The notes under the pieces: model-generated
Databases searched by the model: none
What the model saw: only the letters and a program-made list of their open reading frames with translations
What the model was told of the DNA's origin: nothing
From: Cyanobacteria bacterium SIG26
Lineage (GTDB): Bacteria > Cyanobacteriota > Vampirovibrionia > Gastranaerophilales > Gastranaerophilaceae
DNA length: 39,673 bases
Direction of reading: 5' to 3'
NCBI GenBank assembly: GCA_015152555.1
Contig: SUTS01000017.1
Location: forward strand, 1-39,673
Part shown: one piece after another, positions 10,006 to 18,115 of the stretch
Numbering within the stretch: the first letter of the stretch is position 1
Layout: each line of letters begins with the position of its first letter
Made by a program: the position numbers and the translations under genes

Positions 10006-10074
10006 TTTTTTATTGCCAAAATTAAAGCGAGGCTTGTCCTCGCTTTTGTTTTGACCAAAATCTGCAAAGTTGGA
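9990..10074 (+). repeat. 85-bp direct repeat, copy 1 (tRNA-Asn 3' end plus terminator)
   Basis: This stretch starts in the T arm of tRNA-Asn and runs through the acceptor 3' strand and the terminator. I read it as identical to 10205-10289. The offset is 215 bp, with 130 bp of GC-richer sequence in between. Confidence 0.95.
10024..10046 (+). terminator. Terminator after tRNA-Asn (first copy)
   Basis: A 9-bp stem AAAGCGAGG/CCTCGCTTT with a 5-base loop, followed by TTTTGTTTT-like sequence. It is duplicated at 10239-10261. Confidence 0.85.
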
Positions 10075-10204
10075 CGAGAACCACAAGGCGTAAGCCTTGT
10101 CTTAGGTTCGAGCGACCTGTGAGCAGAGTGCGAAGTGCTTTTGCCGAAGATGGAAAATCTGCAGGCAAAACACGTAGACACGTTTAATGCGAACAGGTCA
10201 AGAC

Positions 10205-10289
10205 AGTCCAGCCTGGGGAGTTTTTTATTGCCAAAATTAAAGCGAGGCTTGTCCTCGCTTTTGTTTTGACCAAAATCTGCAAAGTTGGA
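10205..10289 (+). repeat. 85-bp direct repeat, copy 2 (duplicated tRNA 3' end)
   Basis: The second copy of the tRNA-Asn 3' end and terminator, without a complete tRNA. Such duplications are typical scars of integration into a tRNA 3' end (att duplication), or of a tandem duplication later trimmed. The enclosed 10075-10204 segment holds no gene I can support. Confidence 0.9.
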
Positions 10290-10328
10290 TGTATTTTAAT
10301 GTCCGTTTTGGTTGGAAGTAATTTTGCT

Positions 10329-10394
10329 GTCATTCTGAGGACAAAGTCCGAAGAATCGCCATATATTGCGACTCTTCGCTACGCTCAGAGTGAC
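10329..10394. repeat. Palindromic interspersed repeat ('HSERSEES'-type)
   Basis: The imperfect inverted repeat GTCATTCTGAG (10329-10339) pairs with CTCAGAGTGAC (10384-10394), and inside it GAAGAATCGC pairs with GCGACTCTTC. On the minus strand it translates as HSERSEES, a string often mis-annotated as protein in many genomes. I treat it as a non-coding repetitive palindrome. Confidence 0.75.
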
Positions 10395-10444
10395 GAATAA
10401 GGTCGGAAGTATAGAAATTCAAACCGGACGAAAAGGGACTTTTC

Positions 10445-10501
10445 TTGCACTTTTTTGCACACTTTTGCATTAACCTTGCACAAAATTGCACTATTTTTGC
10501 A
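10445..10501. repeat. Six helically phased TTGCA motifs
   Basis: TTGCA starts at 10445, 10455, 10465, 10476, 10486 and 10497, giving spacings of 10, 10, 11, 10 and 11 bases, one turn of B-DNA per copy, in a T-rich context. The spacing is not a multiple of three, so it is not a codon repeat. It lies just beyond the terminator of the adjacent minus-strand HTH gene. Confidence 0.85.
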
Positions 10502-10512
10502 ATTAAAAAATT

Positions 10513-10529
10513 GTTGGGTTTCACCCAAC
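10513..10529. terminator. Hairpin terminator, probably for the left mini-HTH gene
   Basis: Stem GTTGGGT/ACCCAAC with a 3-base loop. On the minus strand it is followed by AATTTTTTAA; on the plus strand by CCTTTTT. It lies ~85 bp past the HTH stop codon and is not present beside the right copy. Confidence 0.7.
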
Positions 10530-10531
10530 CT

Positions 10532-11105
10532 TTTTAAAAAATTGTGCAAATTCAAATAGGTAACAAATATATTTAGTTGTTACCTCGAATTTATGAATTA
10601 TTTAAAAAGTTATTAAATAATTTTTTTATCTAAAGCGATGAATACCGCTTGAGCTTGTGTTTTTGCCCCGAGCTTTCGCATAATAGCCAAAGTGTGCGCT
10701 CTGACTGTGGAAAAAGTTACCACAAGCTCCCTTGCGATTTGTGGGCCTTGGTACCCCTTGCAAATGTATTCAAGAACTTGCATTTCACGTTCGGTAAGTA
10801 TCATAAATTCTCCTTTGTTTTCGGTAATACATTAATTAAATCAAGTCAAAAGAGAAAAAGTGTAATAATAATTCCCTATGTGGATCAAAACCCAATCGGG
10901 GTGAATGTTTTAGCGGGTTAAAAATAAATTTTAATCGCCTTTACATTTTGTAACAATTGACACAAGGAGGCATTGTACGCGGTTTTCATCCTCAAACTAA
11001 GATATATTCTGATTCCCTTACTGGATGGGACTTTGCCGAGAGGTTTGGTTGGGTGATATTATTATTCCCTTCCTTGGATGGGGAAGGAAATAATCGTGTC
11101 ACCCC
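10532..11105 (-). repeat. Mini-HTH repeat element, left copy (inverted relative to 22528-23102)
   Basis: About 574 bp that match the reverse complement of 22528-23102 at high identity. The match covers the 63-residue HTH gene, ~300 bp upstream of it, and a downstream inverted repeat AGGTAACAA/TTGTTACCT (10558-10566 with 10577-10585). Sequence beyond both ends is unrelated between the copies. Confidence 0.9.
10613..10804 (-). CDS. Small LuxR/NarL-type HTH DNA-binding protein, left copy
   Basis: A stand-alone 63-residue GerE/LuxR helix-turn-helix domain without a receiver: ILTEREMQVLEYICKGY then IARELVVTFSTVRAHTLAIMRKL. It resembles the C-terminal domain of the response regulator at 14747-15412. 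An AAGGAG-type ribosome binding site precedes the ATG. The protein is identical to the one at 22829-23020, yet the genes differ at five third-codon positions, all synonymous, which argues for selection on the protein. It probably binds DNA as a dimer; targets are unknown. It may regulate the repeat element itself or act as a dominant competitor of full-length NarL-type regulators. Confidence 0.85.
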   Translation of the reverse strand: MILTEREMQVLEYICKGYQGPQIARELVVTFSTVRAHTLAIMRKLGAKTQAQAVFIALDKKII

Positions 11106-11508
11106 AACCCCCAGCCCCTCCAACACTCGGCTACGCCTCGGTATACAAGTTCACAAGGCTCGTACCTCGCCTGTTCATTTTGCACCGTCCAGGGAGGGGA
11201 GTAATTTATCGACCCCTCACCCTACCCTCTTCCTAGGAGAGGGGAAACTTTGTAGAATGTAGGTTGGAAGTAACATTTACTCCCTGCAGAGCACATTGGT
11301 TTTACAAATTAAACCACGGTTGGTAACTACATTTCCCCCCCCCTATCTCTCCTCGGAGAGAAAAGGATTTTTTGATGAACGGTAGTGAATTTAGAAATTC
11401 AAGAGAGGGGGAAGTTTAAACCTTTTTTGAAAAGATAATCTATAAAAATTATCCCATATATTATTCCTAATAAATTTTATGATATATTATTTTAAAAGAG
11501 GTTTTTTA
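11106..11508. other. Non-coding repeat mosaic
   Basis: About 400 bp between the HTH element and the next gene. It contains interspersed-repeat-like pieces such as CCTACCCTCTTCCTAGGAGAGG (11223 on) and a C-run followed by TCTCTCCTCGGAGAGA. The open frame 10957-11262 runs through it and through the conserved upstream part of the element, but its protein diverges completely from the right-hand counterpart once the repeat ends, so I do not call it a gene. Confidence 0.6.
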
Positions 11509-11877
11509 ATGCTTATTAACAAAATTCAATATTCACCTGTTACAGCTAAATTCAATCAAAAAAAAATCATCCAAAATACAACTTTTAAAGGTAACCTCGA
11601 AAATAATAATTCCACCTCAAAATTTGTTCGAGATACTGAAACAAATCTTGTGGCATTAAGAGAATATATCGAACATCCCGATTTGAAAGATACTAGTGGT
11701 AAAGCTAACAAAGTCATCGAAGATTTAATGGACAAAACAGTTATGAAAGTAACTATAAGCTGTATCGACTCTATTGATACGCTTGAATTAATCAAAAGAA
11801 AGCACCCTCACTTGAAAGAGCTTGCATCTGAATGCATAGATTTGCTTCAATACTACAATAGTTGCAAAACGTGGTAA
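11509..11877 (+). CDS. Hypothetical protein, 122 residues
   Basis: Not recognised. The ATG at 11509 is preferred over the in-frame ATG at 11479 because an AGAGG ribosome binding site sits 8 bases before it. The first ~40 residues look disordered and carry a TTFKG segment; the rest is helical (LVALREYIEHPDL, KVIEDLMDKTV, LELIKRKHPHLKELA). There is no signal peptide or membrane segment. It stands alone between a repeat region and the GH57 gene. Confidence 0.6.
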   Translation: MLINKIQYSPVTAKFNQKKIIQNTTFKGNLENNNSTSKFVRDTETNLVALREYIEHPDLKDTSGKANKVIEDLMDKTVMKVTISCIDSIDTLELIKRKHPHLKELASECIDLLQYYNSCKTW

Positions 11878-11944
11878 AATGAAAGATAAATTACGTTCAT
11901 CATTCACACTCCGACTCTATTTATCAACCATCTAAAACTCCCCC

Positions 11945-11972
11945 TTGTTTGAGTAATATTTCATGGTACAAT
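11945..11972 (+). promoter_or_regulatory. Promoter of the GH57 gene
   Basis: TTGTTT (11945-11950), a 16-base spacer and TACAAT (11967-11972). The predicted leader is ~20 bases and contains AAGGGG. Confidence 0.65.
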
Positions 11973-11997
11973 GTAGCAAAAGGGGTTTAGTTGGATT

Positions 11998-14268
11998 ATG
12001 ATGAGTCAAACGAAAAAATTGTCTATAGCATTCTACTGGCACATGCACCAACCGGTTTACCAATTAACTACCGGAGGCGGATATGTAATGCCTTGGGTAA
12101 GGTTACACGCGGTTAAAGATTATTTAGATATGGCTATGTGGGTTAAAAAATTTGACAAGTTAAAATTAAACTTTAACTTTGTGCCGGTTCTAATAGACTC
12201 CATCATTGATTATGGTGAAAAAGGTGCCCACGATATCCATTCCAAACTTACGGTTACCCCTATCGAAGAACTTACGGATAAAGATAAAATTTTTATTTTA
12301 AATAATTTTTTTGATGCAAATTATCAAACAATGATTTTGGCAAACGAAGAATACCATAGGCTTTATCAAATAATCGAATCTGAAGGTACTGAGGATATTT
12401 CCGTATTAACCGATCAGGAATATTCCGATTTAATGGCTTTATTTAATTTGACTTGGATTGATCCGTCTTTTAAAACCACAAATAAAGAGCTAAAACAACT
12501 CATCAAAAAAGGCAAAAACTACACTCTTGAAGATAGAATCCAAATTATTGAAATTCAACGCGAAATTATAAGAAAAATCATCCCGACAATAAGAAAATTT
12601 ATTGAAAAAAATCAAATCGAAGTCACAACAAGCCCATATTATCATCCAATTTTACCGATATTATTGGATTACAAAAATATCAAAAAAAATCCGACTCCGG
12701 ATGATGAATTATCTAATTTAAAAACCGAACTTGATGCTAAATTGCAAACAAAAATGGCACTGGATAGAATGGAAGAAGCCTTTGGCAAACGCCCTCGCGG
12801 AATTTGGCCATCAGAACATTGCGTCAATGGAAAAACTCTTGATATGCTAAGTAGCTTAGGTGTAGAATGGTCAATCTCAGATGAAGGGATTTTAGCAAAT
12901 ACTATCAATTTTGAATTTGAGCACGACTTCAAAGGTTACTTAAACGAGCCATATCACTTATTAAAAACATATCAATATAAAACTAAAAATGCGGATATCA
13001 AAATGATTTTTAGAGATTCAACAATCCCTAATTTAATCAGTTTTGAATACCAAAACCATAACCCTATCGCAACAGCAAACGACTTATACGACAGAATTAA
13101 AATTATACAAAGCAAAATTTTATCCTCACCTGACAAAGAACATCTCTTGACTATCGCTTTAGATGGTGAAAACTGTTGGGAAAATTATTTAGAAGACGGC
13201 GCGGCATTTTTTAAAACTCTCTATACCCTGATTACAGAAGACGAAACTCTAGAAACAGTTTTAATCAGTGATTATTTAGACAAAGCTAAAGAAAACAAAA
13301 TAATAAACAAAATTTCATCAGGTTCGTGGATTAATCGCAATTTCAAATTATGGGTTGATGAACCGGTGAAAGATTTAGCTTGGTCATATTTAAAACGAGT
13401 AAGACAGGATTTTTCGGAATTCGTTAAACGCGAACCTCTAAACCCAAATATTGAACAAGCGCGCAGAGAATTATTTATATGTGAAGGCAGTGACTGGTTC
13501 TGGTGGTACGGCGAACCAAACGATTCCGGTCATGACAATATTTTTGATTTCATATTTAGAACACATTTAAAAAATATTTATTTATATTTAGGATTGGATA
13601 CTCCAAAATATTTGGATGAACCTATATCAAATATTACAACATCAAAACCTTCAAAATATCCAAAATCACTTATCACACCAATTATTAATGGAAAAAACAT
13701 AACAGATGAAGATGATGATTGGAATAATGCCGGATATATCGAAATCCCTGACGGACCGGTACTTAGAGAATCAAAACTATTTGATAAAATCAGGTTTGGA
13801 AACGATGAAAACAATTTCTATCTAAAATTTCATTTAAACAAATATATTAAAGAAAGTTCGGAATTAACTAAAAGAACCTATCAGATGTATATTTATTTAA
13901 GAAAATCAGCAAATAAACAAGCGTTATCACCTGTTAGGTTAATTAACAAAACACCAAATGTCACACCAATTTCAATGGAAAAATTCCATAACGAAATTCA
14001 GATTGCAGTGCGAAATGACAAATTACAATTATTAAGACTTATCAAAGCTATACCGGGCGATATGTGGGTTTATGACAGCGCAAGAGGAATTGAATCAGTA
14101 TATGACGAAGTTTTAGACGTTAAAATCCCATTTGGAGTACTTGACATCAAAAACGGCGAGACTTTGGAATTCTTATTTGTTAACGCTAATTACGGAATAA
14201 AAGATTTTTACATCCCAAATGAAACAGTACTATCAGTAACAAGACCTGTTCTCACAGTAAAAAAATAA
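11998..14268 (+). CDS. Glycoside hydrolase family 57 protein (alpha-amylase / glucanotransferase-like)
   Basis: A 756-residue cytoplasmic GH57 enzyme acting on alpha-glucans such as glycogen. Conserved family blocks are visible: WHMHQP at residues 14-19, RGIWPSE with the presumed nucleophile E273, a WSISDEG block ~20 residues later, and ALDGENCWENY with the presumed acid/base D389. The last ~150 residues form a separate beta-rich domain. No signal peptide is present. Two start codons lie in tandem (11998 and 12001); AAGGGG at 11980-11985 serves either. The exact substrate cannot be read from sequence; amylase, branching and 4-alpha-glucanotransferase activities all occur in GH57. The architecture resembles the long GH57 proteins of cyanobacteria. 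Confidence 0.9.
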   Translation: MMSQTKKLSIAFYWHMHQPVYQLTTGGGYVMPWVRLHAVKDYLDMAMWVKKFDKLKLNFNFVPVLIDSIIDYGEKGAHDIHSKLTVTPIEELTDKDKIFILNNFFDANYQTMILANEEYHRLYQIIESEGTEDISVLTDQEYSDLMALFNLTWIDPSFKTTNKELKQLIKKGKNYTLEDRIQIIEIQREIIRKIIPTIRKFIEKNQIEVTTSPYYHPILPILLDYKNIKKNPTPDDELSNLKTELDAKLQTKMALDRMEEAFGKRPRGIWPSEHCVNGKTLDMLSSLGVEWSISDEGILANTINFEFEHDFKGYLNEPYHLLKTYQYKTKNADIKMIFRDSTIPNLISFEYQNHNPIATANDLYDRIKIIQSKILSSPDKEHLLTIALDGENCWENYLEDGAAFFKTLYTLITEDETLETVLISDYLDKAKENKIINKISSGSWINRNFKLWVDEPVKDLAWSYLKRVRQDFSEFVKREPLNPNIEQARRELFICEGSDWFWWYGEPNDSGHDNIFDFIFRTHLKNIYLYLGLDTPKYLDEPISNITTSKPSKYPKSLITPIINGKNITDEDDDWNNAGYIEIPDGPVLRESKLFDKIRFGNDENNFYLKFHLNKYIKESSELTKRTYQMYIYLRKSANKQALSPVRLINKTPNVTPISMEKFHNEIQIAVRNDKLQLLRLIKAIPGDMWVYDSARGIESVYDEVLDVKIPFGVLDIKNGETLEFLFVNANYGIKDFYIPNETVLSVTRPVLTVKK

Positions 14269-14289
14269 CATCTTGTTAAGTTATGTATT

Positions 14290-14303
14290 AATTCTTAAGA
14301 ATT
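14290..14303. repeat. 14-bp perfect palindrome
   Basis: AATTCTTAAGAATT lies in the 100-bp gap after the GH57 gene and upstream of the 101-residue ORF. It could be an operator half-site pair or chance in AT-rich DNA. Confidence 0.35.
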
Positions 14304-14370
14304 AGACTTTAAAAAACTATAGTTGTAGTAAATAATATATATAAGGGATATATATTTACTCGGAGGATGT

Positions 14371-14676
14371 ATGAATAATCGTTGGTATGAATTGTCACCG
14401 GATGTTTGTATCGTAATCAGTAAAATAGAACTAGCCCCTGATGAGGATAGAATTCGCTATGCAAAAATTCTACTCGATGAATTACGTAAATCCGGATATA
14501 TAGCAAATCGCAGAATTTATCTTGAAAGAATTAGAAACTACGAAATGCGAAGATGGTATGACAAAAATAAAACCCTGTTTATGGCATTTGAATATTTAAA
14601 AGATGCAAAACCGGAAATCCAAAATTTGGTAGCAAATAAAATTTTACATTATATGCGACTAGAAACAGCAGCATAA
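14371..14676 (+). CDS. Hypothetical protein, 101 residues
   Basis: Not recognised. A strong GGAGGA ribosome binding site precedes the ATG. The protein is charged and helical (DEDRIRYAKILLDELRKSGY, then Arg-rich IYLERIRNYEMRRWY), with no membrane segment, suggesting a small cytoplasmic or nucleic-acid-associated protein. It is convergent with the response regulator gene. Confidence 0.7.
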   Translation: MNNRWYELSPDVCIVISKIELAPDEDRIRYAKILLDELRKSGYIANRRIYLERIRNYEMRRWYDKNKTLFMAFEYLKDAKPEIQNLVANKILHYMRLETAA

Positions 14677-14688
14677 GATGTTTCACCG

Positions 14689-14733
14689 AAACGGGAGGGG
14701 GGTGTGCCTTGTAACCGTTTTAAAGCCCCCTTC
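14689..14733. terminator. GC-rich inverted repeats, probable terminator region
   Basis: Between two convergent genes. AAACGG/CCGTTT (14689-14694 with 14715-14720) and an alternative imperfect GGAGGGGG/CCCCCTTCC pairing overlap each other. There is no clean T-tract, so the call is tentative. Confidence 0.4.
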
Positions 14734-14746
14734 CTTGTGTATAAAG

Positions 14747-15412
14747 TTATACCAAACCCTCCTTTAATGCTTTAACCGCAGCTTGTGTTCTATCATCAAC
14801 CACAAGCTTTTGAATTATGTTACAAACGTGAGCTTTTGCAGTATGAGAAGATATAGTAAGCGCCTCAGCAATTTCATTGTTAGATTTCCCATCAACAACT
14901 AATTTTAAAACCTCATATTCTCGTTGTGTAAGATTTGAATGTTGTTCTCTAAACATTGCTCGAGACATTTGGCGTTGAGGAACAATTCCGCAATTTTTAT
15001 CGCGCAATATAGGTACAGCCAGAGGATCAATCCACATTGCTCCCTCTTTTATAGTTTGAATAATCATTTTCAAAATATCAGTATTAATATCTTTCATAAC
15101 ATAAGCACACGCACCGGATTGCAAAGAGCCTAAAACCTCTTCTTCGCTTAAATGAGAAGTTAAAATAATAATTTTTGCATTCGTATTTAACTCTAATATC
15201 TTTTTTGTCGCCTCTATTCCTGAAATATCAGGTAATCCAATATCCATCAAAGTTACATCAGGATGAGTTGTTTTAAATTTTTCGATTGCATCCTTACCAT
15301 TGTGAGCTTCTGATGTCACTTCTAATCCTTCTTGTTCTTCAAAAAGTGATCTTAAACCCACACGCATTAACTTATGATCCTCTACAAGTAACAATTTTAT
15401 TGTTGAACTCAT
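14747..15412 (-). CDS. NarL/FixJ-family response regulator
   Basis: 221 residues: an N-terminal receiver (LLLVEDHKLMRVGLRSLF; acidic pair E11-D12; phospho-acceptor D57 in VTLMDIGLPDISG; the conserved Thr in IIILTS and Lys in YVMKD) and a C-terminal LuxR-type HTH (NLTQREYEVLKLVVDGKSN ... SSHTAKAHVCNIIQKL). Phosphorylation by a sensor kinase would trigger dimerisation and DNA binding. No histidine kinase gene is adjacent, so it is an orphan in this window. The ribosome binding site is AAGGAG and a promoter lies just upstream. Its HTH is related to the 63-residue HTH proteins of the two repeat elements. Confidence 0.93.
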   Translation of the reverse strand: MSSTIKLLLVEDHKLMRVGLRSLFEEQEGLEVTSEAHNGKDAIEKFKTTHPDVTLMDIGLPDISGIEATKKILELNTNAKIIILTSHLSEEEVLGSLQSGACAYVMKDINTDILKMIIQTIKEGAMWIDPLAVPILRDKNCGIVPQRQMSRAMFREQHSNLTQREYEVLKLVVDGKSNNEIAEALTISSHTAKAHVCNIIQKLVVDDRTQAAVKALKEGLV

Positions 15413-15436
15413 ATATATTACTCCTTATTTTTTATT

Positions 15437-15465
15437 ATTATATTGAGACTCTTAAATTTGGTTAA
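15437..15465 (-). promoter_or_regulatory. Promoter of the response regulator gene
   Basis: On the minus strand, TTAACC (15460-15465), a 17-base spacer and a perfect TATAAT (15437-15442), giving a leader of ~18 bases with AAGGAG. Confidence 0.55.
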
Positions 15466-15573
15466 TTGTTTTATACTCAACCAAATATGGTATTATTTTT
15501 TCATGATTTTTTTGTGTTGAAATTTTATTAATGATTTTAATTTTTATTTTAAAACTAGCTTAAACAATCTTTT

Positions 15574-15582
15574 TGTTATAAA
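15574..15582 (+). promoter_or_regulatory. Extended -10 promoter of nadB-nadC
   Basis: TGT-TATAAA, an extended -10, with no clear -35. The leader is ~25 bases with a CGAGGA ribosome binding site. Confidence 0.45.
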
Positions 15583-15613
15583 ATTAAAAAAATAAACGAG
15601 GAATCATATAAAT

Positions 15614-17209
15614 ATGAATATTTCAAAGTATTCAAAAGTTATAATAGGTAGTGGAATATCAGGTCTTTACGTTGCACTAAAACTTGCACAAAAAACCGAC
15701 GCAGAAAACAAGATTTTACTTATCACTAAATCAAAACTAACTGAGAGCAACTCTTATTATGCACAAGGCGGAATGGTTGCCGTATTAGATAATAACAAAA
15801 ACGATTCTATTGAACTGCATATTTCTGATACATTAAAAGCCGGAGCTGGTTTAAGCGAAAGAAAAACCGTAGAATTTATTAGTAAAAATTCAGATAAAGT
15901 AGTAAAAGATTTATTAACATTTGGGGTTGAGTTTGACCAAGACGAAAACGGAAACTTCAAATTAACAAAAGAGGCTGCACATAGCGTTAACCGAATTCTT
16001 CATGCCGCAGGAGATGCAACAGGACGAGAAATAGAAATCGCATTGAGCAAAGCTGTAAAAGAAAATTCAAAAATTACAATATTAGAAAATTCCATGGCTA
16101 TAGAACTTCTAATAAAAGATAACACTTGTGCAGGAACCATAATCCTAAATGCGAACGATGAATATGAAGTTATATATTCTGACACAACAATTGTTGCAAC
16201 AGGCGGACTTGGACAATTATATAAATATAGTACAAACCCAATTGGAGCAACAGGTGACGGGTTAGCACTTTGTTATGATGCAGGTGCAATTATGCAAGAT
16301 ATGGAATTTGTGCAATTTCACCCGACAGCACTAGCATACGATGGCGCCGAAAATAGGTTTTTAATAAGTGAAGCGGTTAGAGGAGAAGGTGCAAAATTAT
16401 GTGACAAATTCGGAAACGAATTCATGCACCTATACCACGAAAAAAAAGAATTAGCACCACGCGACATTGTGGCACGTTCAATTAGTCAACAGATGCATAA
16501 AACAAACCAACCAAACGTATTTCTCAATGCAACGGTTATCGGTAAAGAAAAATTATTACAAAGATTTCCTACAATTGCGAAAAAATGTAGCGAATACAAT
16601 ATTGATATTACAAAAGATTATATACCGGTAGCACCTGCCGCACATTACTTTATGGGTGGAGTAAAAACAGACTTAAACAGTCAAACATCAATTAAAAACT
16701 TATACGCAATCGGAGAAGTTGCATCAACAGGGTTACACGGGGCAAATAGGCTTGCCAGTAACTCACTATTAGAATGTATTGTTTGCGCATGGCAAGTGGG
16801 CACGAATTGCGAACCAAGCATTAAGACAAATAACGATTATTCTGATATCATTTCAAAATATTCTTCCAATACAAACTCCCAAAGAGTCAATTTGTCAAAT
16901 TTAAAGAAACAACTTCAAAAAACTATGTGGGAAAATGTCGGAATATATCGTAATGAAAACTCTTTGAATCAGGCACTTTCAGATATAAAAAATTTAGAAA
17001 ATGACTTTTATTCTATTAATAAATCTTTATCAAAAGACTGGTATGAGTTTAAAAATATGCTAACTTGTGCCAAACTAATTACAGTCTCAGCTCTAAACAG
17101 AAAAGAATCTCGAGGGGCGCATTACAGAACGGATTATTTAAACCTAAATAATGAAATCAAACATAGTTTAATAATAAAAAACAAAGGAGAACTAAATTTT
17201 GTTAAGTAG
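15614..17209 (+). CDS. nadB: L-aspartate oxidase
   Basis: NadB oxidises L-aspartate to iminoaspartate with FAD, the first step of de novo NAD synthesis. At 531 residues it has the normal length. The N-terminal FAD-binding GSGISGLYVALKLA (G12-x-G14-x-x-G17), the SYYAQGGMVAV segment, the EFVQFHPTAL block, the RGEGA block and the C-terminal ATGLHGANRLASNSLLE signature are all present. It is the first gene of a two-gene operon and overlaps nadC by 11 bases. No nadA is visible next to it, so quinolinate synthase must be encoded elsewhere. Confidence 0.96.
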   Translation: MNISKYSKVIIGSGISGLYVALKLAQKTDAENKILLITKSKLTESNSYYAQGGMVAVLDNNKNDSIELHISDTLKAGAGLSERKTVEFISKNSDKVVKDLLTFGVEFDQDENGNFKLTKEAAHSVNRILHAAGDATGREIEIALSKAVKENSKITILENSMAIELLIKDNTCAGTIILNANDEYEVIYSDTTIVATGGLGQLYKYSTNPIGATGDGLALCYDAGAIMQDMEFVQFHPTALAYDGAENRFLISEAVRGEGAKLCDKFGNEFMHLYHEKKELAPRDIVARSISQQMHKTNQPNVFLNATVIGKEKLLQRFPTIAKKCSEYNIDITKDYIPVAPAAHYFMGGVKTDLNSQTSIKNLYAIGEVASTGLHGANRLASNSLLECIVCAWQVGTNCEPSIKTNNDYSDIISKYSSNTNSQRVNLSNLKKQLQKTMWENVGIYRNENSLNQALSDIKNLENDFYSINKSLSKDWYEFKNMLTCAKLITVSALNRKESRGAHYRTDYLNLNNEIKHSLIIKNKGELNFVK

Positions 17210-18029
17210 TTTTTATGTAGAAGACCACGTTAAAGCCGCATTAAACGAAGATATCGGCTTTGGTGACGTAACAACGGAAAGTATATTAGGTGAAGACGAA
17301 ATTTTTGAGGCCACACTTGCAGCACGTTGCGAAGGTATTATTTGTGGACTTGACGTCTTTAAAACAGTTTTTAAAATTTTATCAGACAAAGTACAAGTCG
17401 AATTATTATTTAAAGACGGTGACAAAATAAAAAAAGGAGATATTTTAGCAAAAATAAAAGGGCCGGGGAAATATTTACTACTTGGTGAAAGAGTTGCTCT
17501 AAATTATATTCAACGAATGAGCGGAATTGCCACAGAGACAAACAAGTACCAGCAAGCAATCGGGGATTTACCTTGCAAGATTGTTGATACAAGAAAAACA
17601 ACACCTAACTTCAGAGCATTTGAAAAATATTCTGTAAAAGTCGGCGGAGGTTCTTTACATAGATTTAATTTATCAGACTGTGCAATGATTAAAGATAACC
17701 ATATTCAAGTCGCAGGTTCAGTAACAAATGCGGTTAAGCTTGTCAAAGCGAATCTTTCACACGCTCACAAAATTGAATTAGAATGCGACACGATTGAACA
17801 GATAAAAGAGGCCTTGCCTTTAGGTGTTGACATTATTATGCTTGATAATATGACACTTGAACAAATGAAAGAAGCTGTTGAACTTATTAATCATCGTGCA
17901 ATTGTAGAAGCAAGCGGAAATGTTCATCTGGATACAGTAAGAAAAATTGCAGAATGCGGAGTAGATATAATTTCATCAAGCGCAATCGTTGCCAAAGCAC
18001 CAACACTTGATATCGCACTAGATATGTAA
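17199..18029 (+). CDS. nadC: Nicotinate-nucleotide pyrophosphorylase (quinolinate phosphoribosyltransferase)
   Basis: NadC converts quinolinate and PRPP into nicotinate mononucleotide, CO2 and pyrophosphate. At 276 residues it has the normal length. Signature segments are GERVALNYIQRMSGIAT, DTRKTTPNFRAFEKYSVKVG, the AMIKDNHI segment, IELECD and a C-terminal EASGNV segment. The start is a TTG at 17199: AAGGAGA ends 8 bases before it, and the sequence LSSFYVEDHVKAALNEDIG matches the usual NadC N-terminus. It overlaps the nadB stop, so translation is probably coupled. Confidence 0.95.
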   Translation: MLSSFYVEDHVKAALNEDIGFGDVTTESILGEDEIFEATLAARCEGIICGLDVFKTVFKILSDKVQVELLFKDGDKIKKGDILAKIKGPGKYLLLGERVALNYIQRMSGIATETNKYQQAIGDLPCKIVDTRKTTPNFRAFEKYSVKVGGGSLHRFNLSDCAMIKDNHIQVAGSVTNAVKLVKANLSHAHKIELECDTIEQIKEALPLGVDIIMLDNMTLEQMKEAVELINHRAIVEASGNVHLDTVRKIAECGVDIISSSAIVAKAPTLDIALDM

Positions 18030-18069
18030 AATAAACAATATATTTGTATTTAAATATATATTTGTAGTT

Positions 18070-18100
18070 GAAAAAGACCGACATAATGTCGGTCTTTTTC
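18070..18100. terminator. Bidirectional terminator between nadC and the TPR gene
   Basis: A perfect 14-bp stem GAAAAAGACCGACA/TGTCGGTCTTTTTC with a 3-base loop and flanking A- and T-runs, serving both convergent genes. Confidence 0.93.
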
Positions 18101-18115
18101 ATTTTATAAATTTAT

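Noticed and set aside
10330..10524. Minus-strand frame ending in HSERSEES-type sequence
   Set aside because: That string comes from a widespread palindromic non-coding repeat, and the frame also runs through the phased TTGCA array, whose period is not a codon multiple.
10957..11262. Open frame of 101 codons on the plus strand upstream of the left HTH gene
   Set aside because: It and its right-hand counterpart (22377-22676, minus) are similar only where the repeat element is conserved at DNA level, then diverge totally. The composition is that of interspersed repeats and there is no ribosome binding site.
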